This document shows positions 1-5,181 of a DNA stretch of 8,785 nt, piece after piece (position 1 is the first letter of the stretch; every line of letters starts with the position of its first letter). Both the position numbers and the translations under genes were made by a program. The stretch spans positions 1 through 8,785 of the forward strand of contig DOMW01000128.1 of the NCBI GenBank assembly GCA_003510345.1. Direction: 5' to 3'. A model generated the notes under the pieces. It was not told the origin of the DNA, did no database searches, and saw only the letters and a program-made list of their open reading frames with translations. This DNA is from Clostridiales bacterium (GTDB lineage: Bacteria; Bacillota; Clostridia; Christensenellales; Christensenellaceae).

Positions 1-124
1 CGCAAACTTGCCATATGTGCCGATATGTCTGCGTTTACGCGCCTTGCCTGAAACCAATTTTGCTCAAACCTAATTTACCCGACGCTAAGTTAATTTGCTC
101 TAAAACAGACACGGCGGCAGGTGT
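1..124. other. Intergenic sequence at left edge, no gene recognised
   Basis: This AT-richer stretch lies downstream of the minus-strand metallopeptidase gene. It contains an imperfect direct repeat: AATTTTGCTCAAAC at 56-69 and AATTTGCTCTAAAAC at 92-106. A short open frame on the plus strand from 15 to 224 runs into the antisense of the metallopeptidase, has no ribosome binding site and resembles nothing I know, so I do not call it. I see no intrinsic terminator for the leftward operon here. Confidence 0.5.
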
Positions 125-814
125 TTATTCCCTAAGACAGGCGGAATCACTGTTCAACCTTTTGCGGCGCTCTTTCCAGTCGGGCATCCATTTTGTGAGA
201 AAAGCTTTGAAGCGGTCGCCGTGATTCGGGTAGAGCAAGTGCGCCAGCTCATGTAACACCACATACTCCACACAATGCGGCGGCGCGCAAAACAGGTGAT
301 AGCTAAAACGGATCTCCCCTTTTTTGTATGTGCAGCTCCCCCACATCGTTTTCATTTTGCGCACACGGATACGCGGCCGCGCCGGTATCTCGCCGCACAG
401 TTTTTCCATCCATTTATCCATATACAGTTCGTAGTACGCAAGCGCCGTTTTGCGCCACCAGGCATCCAGCACCCGCGCCGGTTCACTGCCGTCTTTTGTA
501 CGGATTACGACTTCGTTATCCAGCACATCCACACCGTTTTTCATAGAACGCTCCGTGCGGAACGGAAGGAGGGCGCCCAGTAACCGTACCGTGTTTTCTG
601 CCGGCGGCTCTTTTTTATCCCGCGCCCGCGCCACATGCCGCATCAGCCAGTCTGCTTTGGAATCCACGAAGTTACGGATAGCGGCGTCCGGTGCGCCAAA
701 AGGCGCGGATACCTTCACCGCGCCGTTCGGATACACACGTAACGTAATATTTTTGACGTGCTTTTTGTGCACGTCAATATTCACCGCGTTCCCATTTTTA
801 AAGCTGACTCGCAT
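125..814 (-). CDS. YgjP-like (M48/WLM-type) zinc metallopeptidase
   Basis: The 229-residue protein has the architecture of the YgjP/DUF45 family of predicted cytosolic zinc-dependent metallopeptidases. The zinc signature HELAH is at residues 188-192 (ligands H188 and H192, catalytic E189), followed by PNH with H198 as the likely third ligand. The family-typical WGSC is at 158-161, just after a basic stretch. The N-terminal half is a beta-rich domain (IDVHKKHVKNITLRV near 13-27) seen in this family. There is no signal peptide or membrane segment. Length is normal and the frame intact. It is the last gene of a leftward operon, starting 6 nt after the stop of the cysteine-rich small protein gene. 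No strong Shine-Dalgarno is visible, so it may depend on translational coupling. The substrate is unknown. The family assignment is firm; the role in the cell is not. Confidence 0.87.
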   Translation of the reverse strand: MRVSFKNGNAVNIDVHKKHVKNITLRVYPNGAVKVSAPFGAPDAAIRNFVDSKADWLMRHVARARDKKEPPAENTVRLLGALLPFRTERSMKNGVDVLDNEVVIRTKDGSEPARVLDAWWRKTALAYYELYMDKWMEKLCGEIPARPRIRVRKMKTMWGSCTYKKGEIRFSYHLFCAPPHCVEYVVLHELAHLLYPNHGDRFKAFLTKWMPDWKERRKRLNSDSACLRE

Positions 815-820
815 CTGTTT

Positions 821-1240
821 TCAGTCCAGCGAGTCCGCCACGATTTTCGCCGCGTCGCGCACCAATTCGCCGCATTTCTTGCCGCGCGGCGGGCATTTAT
901 CCCCATTTTGATCCAGCCCCAAAAGCGCCGCGCATATAACGGAGCCATTTTCCGCTTTGAATTTTTCCAGCATCTCGCGCGCTTTGTCGTAAACCGCCGC
1001 TTTTTCTTCCTTTGCTTTGGGGTCGCCGTACCCTTCATAGCCGCCCTGCACAAGCAGCATACCCGAGACCGCGCCGCATACCCCGCGTGTTTTGCCCATG
1101 CCACCGCCAAACGGCGAGGCGATACGCGCTGCCTGCGCTTCGCTTACCCCCATTTTATCCGCATACGCGACCGCTACAGCCTGCGCGCAGTTATAGCCTT
1201 CCGCAAATAACGCCTCCGCTTTTTTTGACCTGTCTTCCAT
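821..1240 (-). CDS. C_GCAxxG_C_C family putative redox protein
   Basis: This small cytosolic protein (139 aa) matches the C_GCAxxG_C_C family, which is common in anaerobes and thought to be redox-active or metal-binding; its reaction is not established. Visible family features are GYNCAQAV with C18 near the N-terminus, the glycine-rich segment SPFGGGMGKTRG (42-53), then VCGAVSG with C55, and three more cysteines at C103, C116 and C123 before a short C-terminal helix. The start is supported by an AAGGAGAG ribosome binding site at 1250-1257 on the minus strand. That site overlaps the deoB stop codon TAA (1256-1258), which suggests translational coupling to deoB. It is the second gene of a deoB-led leftward operon. 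Neighbour genes do not reveal a partner. Length and cysteine pattern are normal for the family. Confidence 0.87.
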   Translation of the reverse strand: MEDRSKKAEALFAEGYNCAQAVAVAYADKMGVSEAQAARIASPFGGGMGKTRGVCGAVSGMLLVQGGYEGYGDPKAKEEKAAVYDKAREMLEKFKAENGSVICAALLGLDQNGDKCPPRGKKCGELVRDAAKIVADSLD

Positions 1241-1255
1241 TTTGCTTTTCTCTCC

Positions 1256-2428
1256 TTATTTTACTAGTATGTCATCCAGGAAACTGTTCTCTTTTTGCTC
1301 AATACCAAACGCGGCAAGCACGGTTGCGGCGATATCGCCGAAGCTTCCGCGCGTCAAAAGATTCACACCCGGGCGCACCATGCCGCCATACGCCAGCATG
1401 GGCACATATTCCCGCGAATGGTCGGTGCTCACCGTTTTGGGGTCGCAGCCGTGATCCGCCGTAATCATCAGCATATCTCCCTCCCGCATCTGGTTAATCA
1501 GCGCCGCAAGCTGCGCGTCAAATTCACTGATTGCTTTAGCGTAACCGTCCGCGTCGTTTCTATGGCCGTACAGCATATCAAAATCCACAAGGTTTGTAAA
1601 ACAAAGCCCGGTGAAATCATGCTCCATAAACTCCATTGTCTTTACCATACCGTCAGCGTTGCTTTTTGTTTTCACATGCTCCGTGATGCCGCTCCCCGCG
1701 AATATATCGTAAATCTTTCCCACGCCGATGCAGGAAAATCCGCTTTCTTGCAGTTGATTGAGCATTGTTTTTGGAGGGACAAGCGAGTAATCATGCCGGT
1801 TGCGCGTGCGTTCAAAATGCGGATACTCGCCGAGATAAGGCCGCGCGATCACCCGACCCACGCCGTGCTCCCCGCGCAACATTTCACGGGCGGTCTCGCA
1901 GTAACGGTACAGGTTTTCAAGGCCGATATATTTCTCATGCGCCGCAACCTGAAACACGCTGTCCGCCGAGGTATATACGATCAACGCGCCCGTTTCTATT
2001 TGCTCCCTGCCGTAATCAAAAATCACGTCTGTGCCCGAATACGGCTTGTTGCAGATCACTTTCCTGCCCGTTTTTTGCTCAAATTCGCTTATGACAGCGT
2101 CCGGGAATCCGTTTGGGTATAGCGGGAAAGGTTTTTTGAGAACGACGCCCGCGATCTCCCAGTGCCCGGTCGTCGTGTCTTTACCGGCCGACTGCTCGGC
2201 AAGGCGGGCAAATGCCGCCCTGGGCCGCACTGCCGCCCGATCGGAAAATGCCGCGCCGTCTATATTGAACAGCCCCAATTCGGCAAGCCGGGGCGCATGA
2301 AAAAAACGGCTTGCCGCCACCGCCGCAAGCGTATCGCTTCCCGCGTCGCCATAGCTTTGCGCGTCGGGCAGTTCGCCCATTCCAAAGCTGTCCAGCACGA
2401 TTAAAAATATCCGTTTAATTTTGCCCAT
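1256..2428 (-). CDS. deoB: Phosphopentomutase
   Basis: DeoB interconverts ribose-1-phosphate or deoxyribose-1-phosphate and the 5-phosphates, linking nucleoside phosphorolysis to the pentose phosphate pathway in the cytosol. From the chosen ATG the protein is 390 aa, normal for the family. It belongs to the alkaline-phosphatase superfamily and binds two Mn ions. Visible motifs are VLDSFGMGELPDA with metal ligand D13, GKDTTTGHWE with the phospho-threonine T85, the cap domain (about 100-220), VDFDMLYGHR with D284 and H289, TADHGCDP with D325 and H326, and STDHSRE with H337. An in-frame ATG at 2476 would add 16 residues (FCPTGCYHIYS and so on) that are not family-like, so I start at 2428 (MGKIKRIFLIVLD). 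Neither start has a Shine-Dalgarno. A -35/-10 pair ends only about 9 nt upstream, so the mRNA may be nearly leaderless. First gene of a three-gene operon. Confidence 0.96.
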   Translation of the reverse strand: MGKIKRIFLIVLDSFGMGELPDAQSYGDAGSDTLAAVAASRFFHAPRLAELGLFNIDGAAFSDRAAVRPRAAFARLAEQSAGKDTTTGHWEIAGVVLKKPFPLYPNGFPDAVISEFEQKTGRKVICNKPYSGTDVIFDYGREQIETGALIVYTSADSVFQVAAHEKYIGLENLYRYCETAREMLRGEHGVGRVIARPYLGEYPHFERTRNRHDYSLVPPKTMLNQLQESGFSCIGVGKIYDIFAGSGITEHVKTKSNADGMVKTMEFMEHDFTGLCFTNLVDFDMLYGHRNDADGYAKAISEFDAQLAALINQMREGDMLMITADHGCDPKTVSTDHSREYVPMLAYGGMVRPGVNLLTRGSFGDIAATVLAAFGIEQKENSFLDDILVK

Positions 2429-2437
2429 ACTATAAAT

Positions 2438-2466
2438 ATGATAGCATCCGGTGGGGCAAAACACAA
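2438..2466 (-). promoter_or_regulatory. Candidate deoB operon promoter
   Basis: On the minus strand TTGTGT (2466-2461) and TATCAT (2443-2438) are separated by 17 bp. The -10 hexamer matches consensus at five of six positions and the -35 at three. Transcription would begin near 2431, only about 3 nt before the deoB ATG at 2428. This fits the absence of a ribosome binding site and implies a leaderless or near-leaderless transcript. It is read by eye, so confidence is moderate to low. Confidence 0.4.
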
Positions 2467-2477
2467 GCTGATCCATA

Positions 2478-2499
2478 TATTAAGAAAGTATTAAGAAAG
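2478..2499. promoter_or_regulatory. Perfect 11-bp tandem repeat, candidate OmpR-family operator
   Basis: TATTAAGAAAG occurs twice with no gap (2478-2488 and 2489-2499). An 11-bp period puts both half-sites on the same DNA face, the arrangement used by dimers of OmpR/PhoB-class response regulators. The site lies between the divergent deoB and lipoprotein genes: about 47-68 bp upstream of the predicted deoB transcription start, and about 50-70 bp upstream of the likely lipoprotein start. Either or both could be controlled. No regulator gene is present in the window, so its identity is unknown. Confidence 0.45.
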
Positions 2500-2538
2500 A
2501 TTTTACCCACCGTTCAAACATTCCGCGCCGCAACGGAG

Positions 2539-2566
2539 TACAATGGGAAAAAACGGTATGCGGAGG
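2539..2566 (+). promoter_or_regulatory. Candidate -10 box and ribosome binding site of the lipoprotein gene
   Basis: TACAAT at 2539-2544 matches a -10 hexamer at five of six positions. The nearest -35-like sequence, TTCAAA at 2513-2518, is 20 bp away, too far for an ideal promoter, so an activator may be needed. GGAGG at 2562-2566 lies 10 nt before the ATG at 2577 and firmly supports that start. Confidence 0.4.
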
Positions 2567-2576
2567 CGAATTTGCT

Positions 2577-3536
2577 ATGAAAAAATCATGGGTACAAACG
2601 ATAGGCATTACGGCGGCGGCTGCGGTTATCACGGTGAGTGTGTGCGGTTGTTCGGTTGTAAAAAGGCTGCACAGCAATATAGAATCGGCGCGTGCCGAAA
2701 TTGCGCAAAGCGGCGAGCAGCCTCCCTATTCCTATGAATCCGGTTTTGCCCTGCCAGAAGATGTTATGGACGAGGCGTTCTACGCCGCCCCGGCGGAAGG
2801 GGCGATCAGCGAAGCGTTAGGTTCCGCCTCAGACACCACAAAAAGCGGCGTTGACCCGGCGCTTGAGCAGGAGTACGCCAGCAATGGCCTTACATACAGC
2901 GAGGTAAACGGGCAGTGGTGGTTTTCCGGCAAACCTGCCGCGGCAATCCGCGACCAGGGGCATTTCACCATAACAAACGGCATGTTTCTTTCCTTTGGCG
3001 CGTTCGTGTTTGTGGAGCGTGACAGCGGTGGGGAAATCGCCGCCATAACCGAAATCAGCCGTGAGCGCATGGAACAAGAGGCGGGCATGGCGCTTTCCGG
3101 CGAGGCCGTGGAACAGCAAGCTAAAGAAGAGGGCTACCGTTATTACAGGGAAGACGTATCTGTTCGGGATATGACCGCAAAGGAACTTTTAGGCCTTGAA
3201 GGCGACCTGCATGTGAAATACCCTAACCAGAAAGCCATGGTGCAGCTCAACGACTATATCGTTTACCTTGAAGAAGACGATCTGTTGCCCTTGAGTTCTT
3301 TCTGCTGCGCGCAATCAAACTCCTATGGCGTTAAAATATTCGCCGAATATGAGATCGCGGAAGAAATTTCCCTCAGCGCGTTTGGCGGGGAAGAGATCGA
3401 CGACCTGCTGCTTTCGATGCTGGGGCAAAACAGCTTTGAAAACGCGCAGCAGGCTGAAGCTGCCGCCAAGCAAGCCGTCGCGGAAAAATATGGCGTAAGC
3501 ACGGAGCATCTCGTGGCTATTGCCAGCCTGATGTAG
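2577..3536 (+). CDS. Predicted lipoprotein of unknown family
   Basis: I do not recognise this 319-residue protein. It starts with a classical export signal: basic MKK, a hydrophobic stretch to about residue 22, then VCGC with C25 as the probable lipidated cysteine. It should therefore sit on the outer face of the cytoplasmic membrane. A low-complexity, Glu/Ser/Ala-rich linker follows (about 33-105). A segment around 106-165 (LTYSEVNGQWWFSGKPAAAIRD to AAITEIS) looks like alternating beta strands and loosely recalls the small extracellular domains attached to BlaR1/M56-type sensor proteins, but I cannot confirm this. A second mixed region spans 185-285, with an adjacent C243-C244 pair. The C-terminus (286-305) is an Ala/Gln-rich helix. 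It is a single plus-strand gene with a strong GGAGG site, divergent from deoB and convergent with the HAD gene. The 11-bp tandem repeat upstream suggests signal-dependent expression. Function unknown. Confidence 0.8.
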   Translation: MKKSWVQTIGITAAAAVITVSVCGCSVVKRLHSNIESARAEIAQSGEQPPYSYESGFALPEDVMDEAFYAAPAEGAISEALGSASDTTKSGVDPALEQEYASNGLTYSEVNGQWWFSGKPAAAIRDQGHFTITNGMFLSFGAFVFVERDSGGEIAAITEISRERMEQEAGMALSGEAVEQQAKEEGYRYYREDVSVRDMTAKELLGLEGDLHVKYPNQKAMVQLNDYIVYLEEDDLLPLSSFCCAQSNSYGVKIFAEYEIAEEISLSAFGGEEIDDLLLSMLGQNSFENAQQAEAAAKQAVAEKYGVSTEHLVAIASLM

Positions 3537-3779
3537 CGCGGGCTTTCTGCAAAGTTCAATCGGAAAAAGATATACGCCGTTTGTCAAGTTGCGCTGGGTA
3601 AGTACTGATTCATAGGTACGTGCAAGAGCCGATAAAATGCGGGAGTGGCTACTGCGCGTTGATTTCTCTGTTTCAATCACGGCGGCGTGCCATTTGCCCC
3701 GCGCTTGCCGCGCCGGGCGTCTCCCCATTTCCTCTATTTTTCCCCGTTCGGCGCGTGGACGGGCGGTGAAGAATGGATT

Positions 3780-3836
3780 AGAAAAAACGCGCCTTTCTAT
3801 TGGTGGAGTTATTCTACCACGGGCAGCGTTTTTTCT
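3780..3836. terminator. Long hairpin with A6 and T6 arms, possible bidirectional terminator
   Basis: AGAAAAAACGCGCC (3780-3793) pairs with GGC-A-GCGTTTTTTCT (3822-3836), giving 14 base pairs with one bulged A. The enclosed loop contains a second small stem, GTGGAG (3803-3808) with CTACCAC (3814-3820), also with one bulge. The A-tract on the 5' arm and T-tract on the 3' arm give a GC core followed by a U-run when read from either strand. That is the form of a bidirectional terminator placed between converging genes. The large loop is unusual, and the hairpin lies about 245 nt after the lipoprotein stop and about 220 nt after the HAD stop. Confidence 0.45.
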
Positions 3837-3918
3837 CATAGCGGAGTACTCTTTCTGCTTTATACATGACGAAGCGCCTGATGAACCGCCCGTGCGCGTG
3901 ACGGACGGCCCACCATCA

Positions 3919-3945
3919 CTTTTTCCGCGCGCAGCGCGGAAAAAG
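3919..3945. repeat. Perfect 12-bp palindrome with 3-nt loop
   Basis: CTTTTTCCGCGC (3919-3930) and GCGCGGAAAAAG (3934-3945) are exact reverse complements around GCA. The T-run is on the 5' arm and the A-run on the 3' arm on both strands, which is the reverse of an intrinsic terminator. A REP-like repeat, a protein-binding palindrome or a stable RNA stem are more likely explanations. Confidence 0.6.
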
Positions 3946-4056
3946 ATGAACCCATCAACATAAGAAGTCTGTACCGCCCGGCGAACCAACACATATACTG
4001 TCTATATTACGAAAACAATACTACACACAGAATGGCCACTCCCGAAAATGTCATTA

Positions 4057-4677
4057 TCACTCTACAAGTGCAAGTATTTCATCCGGGGTGTTTAGGCAAT
4101 AATCCGCACCGGCGATTTTGTTGTTTCCGCTCCACCCGGCAAACGCGAACGCGACGCCCGCGTTTTGCGCGCAGCCATAATCGGGCGGCGTATCACCCAC
4201 GAAGAGTATAGCGGATCTTTGCGCGCCCGTTTGGGCAATGTATTTTTCAATGGGGTCGGCGGCGGGTTTGCCGCGCACCGTGTCATCCAAAGTAACGGAA
4301 ACGCCAAAATATTGATGCAGGCCAAAAATATCAAAATCAAAGTCGTATTCCTGGCGCGTCCGCGCGGTGATGACACCCATAGGCACGCCGCGCGTTTTCA
4401 GTTCGTTTAGCACACCCGGAACGCCGGGAAACAATTCGTTATACTGCGCGGCGTATACGGCGTAATGTTTTTCGATGGCAACCACAAAATCCATCGGGTC
4501 ACTGTAGCCGTAGACAGGTGCGGCTTCATAGTTTGAAATACCGAACAGGCTGTCTACAATTTGCCCGTCCACCTCTTTGCCGAGCGTTTCCCTTATGGCG
4601 GCCTGCGCGGCGAGGCGGGTAGTTTTTTTCGTGTTGAGCAACGTGCCGTCCACATCGAAAAGTATACAGGAAAACAT
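4057..4677 (-). CDS. HAD-superfamily hydrolase (subfamily IA, phosphoglycolate phosphatase-like)
   Basis: The 206-residue protein has all four haloacid dehalogenase motifs: DVDGTLLNT with nucleophile D8 and acid/base D10, VITAR with T104, RGKP with K137, and LFVGDTPPD with D162 and D166 for magnesium. The region between motifs I and II (about 18-90) is a helical cap as in subfamily IA, so it should dephosphorylate a small phosphometabolite such as a sugar phosphate, phosphoglycolate or pyrophosphate. The exact substrate cannot be read from sequence. It is cytosolic. I start at 4677 (MFSCILFDVDG), with AAAGGA about 11 nt upstream. An in-frame ATG at 4719 would add 14 residues and lies inside the rpsT terminator hairpin, so it is unlikely. 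The gene follows rpsT in the same direction. Only about 27 nt separate the terminator from the ATG, so expression probably depends on read-through or on a promoter overlapping the terminator. Confidence 0.9.
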   Translation of the reverse strand: MFSCILFDVDGTLLNTKKTTRLAAQAAIRETLGKEVDGQIVDSLFGISNYEAAPVYGYSDPMDFVVAIEKHYAVYAAQYNELFPGVPGVLNELKTRGVPMGVITARTRQEYDFDFDIFGLHQYFGVSVTLDDTVRGKPAADPIEKYIAQTGAQRSAILFVGDTPPDYGCAQNAGVAFAFAGWSGNNKIAGADYCLNTPDEILALVE

Positions 4678-4704
4678 TATAGTGAATATCCTTTCGTTTG
4701 CGTG

Positions 4705-4731
4705 AAAAAAGACCGGCAATAAACCGGTCTT
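4705..4731 (-). terminator. Intrinsic terminator of rpsT
   Basis: On the minus strand AAGACCGG (4731-4724) and CCGGTCTT (4716-4709) form an 8-bp perfect stem around a TTTATTG loop, followed by a run of six T (4710-4705, partly shared with the stem). It begins 22 nt after the rpsT stop codon and 27 nt remain before the HAD start codon. This is a textbook Rho-independent terminator in the rpsT direction. Confidence 0.9.
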
Positions 4732-4753
4732 GCTTGTTTTATTGCAAGGGTGA

Positions 4754-5020
4754 TTACTCGGCAGCCTTAGCGTTCAGTTTTTTTGCCAATTGCGCCTTTG
4801 TGCGGTTTGCTTTGTTTCTGTGGATAATACCTTTTACAGCGGCTTTATCTACCGCCCCAACGGCCTGCGCAAAAAGAGCCTGTTTGTTGTCGGCATCCCC
4901 GGCAACCGCGGCGTCAAACTTCTTGAGCTCTGTTTTGAGTGCGGACTTAACGACCTTGTTGCGCATTGTTTTTGTCGCGATCACTTTGACGCGTTTTTTC
5001 GCGGATTTGATATTCGGCAA
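4754..5020 (-). CDS. rpsT: 30S ribosomal protein bS20 (TTG start)
   Basis: bS20 is a helical primary 16S rRNA-binding protein of the small subunit. From the proposed TTG at 5020 the product is 88 aa and starts MPNIKSAKKR, the usual bS20 N-terminus. The middle shows the family-typical basic three-helix pattern, including KSALKTELKKF (25-35) and IIHRNKANRTKAQLAKKL (65-82). An in-frame GTG at 5029 would add three residues (MNE) that bS20 normally lacks. GTG would also abut the only good ribosome binding sequence, GAGGGTGA (5033-5026), leaving no spacer, whereas TTG stands 5 nt downstream of it. E. coli rpsT likewise uses a UUG start, linked to its autogenous control, so the rare start may matter here too. 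The gene has its own promoter and terminator and is divergent from the activase gene. Confidence 0.96.
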   Translation of the reverse strand: MPNIKSAKKRVKVIATKTMRNKVVKSALKTELKKFDAAVAGDADNKQALFAQAVGAVDKAAVKGIIHRNKANRTKAQLAKKLNAKAAE

Positions 5021-5067
5021 TTCATTCACCCTCGTCTTTCTTATTTATCAAAAATTCAACAAGCTGT

Positions 5068-5096
5068 ATTTTATCACACCTGATACGCGATTGCAA
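5068..5096 (-). promoter_or_regulatory. rpsT promoter
   Basis: On the minus strand TTGCAA (5096-5091) and TAAAAT (5073-5068) are spaced by exactly 17 bp, matching the housekeeping sigma consensus at four and five of six positions. Transcription should start near 5061, giving a leader of about 40 nt before the TTG start. Confidence 0.7.
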
Positions 5097-5125
5097 GATA
5101 TTTATGCTGTCATATACAGGCGCGG

Positions 5126-5175
5126 TTGTATCTTTTTTTTCCATTTGATATAATAATACGTATGCGAATTGGAGG
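5126..5175 (+). promoter_or_regulatory. Promoter and ribosome binding site of the activase gene
   Basis: TTGTAT (5126-5131) and a perfect TATAAT (5149-5154) are 17 bp apart. A start near 5161 leaves a leader of about 20 nt containing GGAGG at 5171-5175, six nt before the ATG at 5182. The promoter is back to back with that of rpsT, the two -35 boxes being about 30 bp apart. Confidence 0.72.
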
Positions 5176-5181
5176 CAGGAA

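Larger units (their letters stand above)
3537..4056. other. Convergent intergenic region with nested inverted repeats, no credible gene
   Basis: This gap separates the ends of the plus-strand lipoprotein gene and the minus-strand HAD gene. Open frames exist on both strands (plus 3637-3963, minus 3992-3315) but lack ribosome binding sites and family features, and the minus one runs far into the lipoprotein antisense. Four pairs of inverted repeats are strictly nested: 3640-3649 with 4035-4044 (CGGGAGTGGC), 3711-3719 with 3975-3983 (CGCCGGGCG), 3759-3767 with 3885-3893 (ACGGGCGGT), and 3780-3793 with 3822-3836. A separate perfect hairpin sits at 3919-3945. Smaller hairpins occur at 3660-3679 (TGATT/AATCA), 3945-3956 (GATG/CATC around a four-base loop) and 3993-4007 (ATATA/TATAT). 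The pattern would suit a structured RNA or a small non-autonomous repeat element. Neither is proven. Confidence 0.5.

Noticed and set aside
97..106. GTTTTAGAGC on the minus strand, resembling the start of type II CRISPR repeats
   Set aside because: Only ten bases match, there is no regular array or spacer pattern, and no cas genes are present.
15..224. 69-codon plus-strand frame at the left edge
   Set aside because: It overlaps the metallopeptidase C-terminus in antisense and has no start signal or homology I recognise.
1295..2122. 275-codon plus-strand frame opposite deoB
   Set aside because: It is fully antisense to a confidently identified deoB and has no start signal; a codon-bias shadow.
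2429..2476. N-terminal extension of deoB starting at 2476
   Set aside because: The 16 extra residues are not DeoB-like, the start lacks a ribosome binding site, and the stretch carries promoter-like sequence instead.
3637..3963. 108-codon plus-strand open frame in the same gap
   Set aside because: No ribosome binding site and no recognisable family; it runs through both hairpins, whose palindromic sequence is better explained by structure than coding.
3315..3992. 225-codon minus-strand open frame across the convergent gap
   Set aside because: It overlaps about 220 bp of the lipoprotein antisense, has no ribosome binding site, and is rich in Arg/Ser/Gly as expected from a random frame in GC-rich, repeat-bearing DNA.
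4676..4681. TATAAT on the minus strand at the HAD start codon
   Set aside because: It overlaps the ATG, has no -35 box at proper distance, and would start transcription inside the gene after the catalytic DVDG could be translated.
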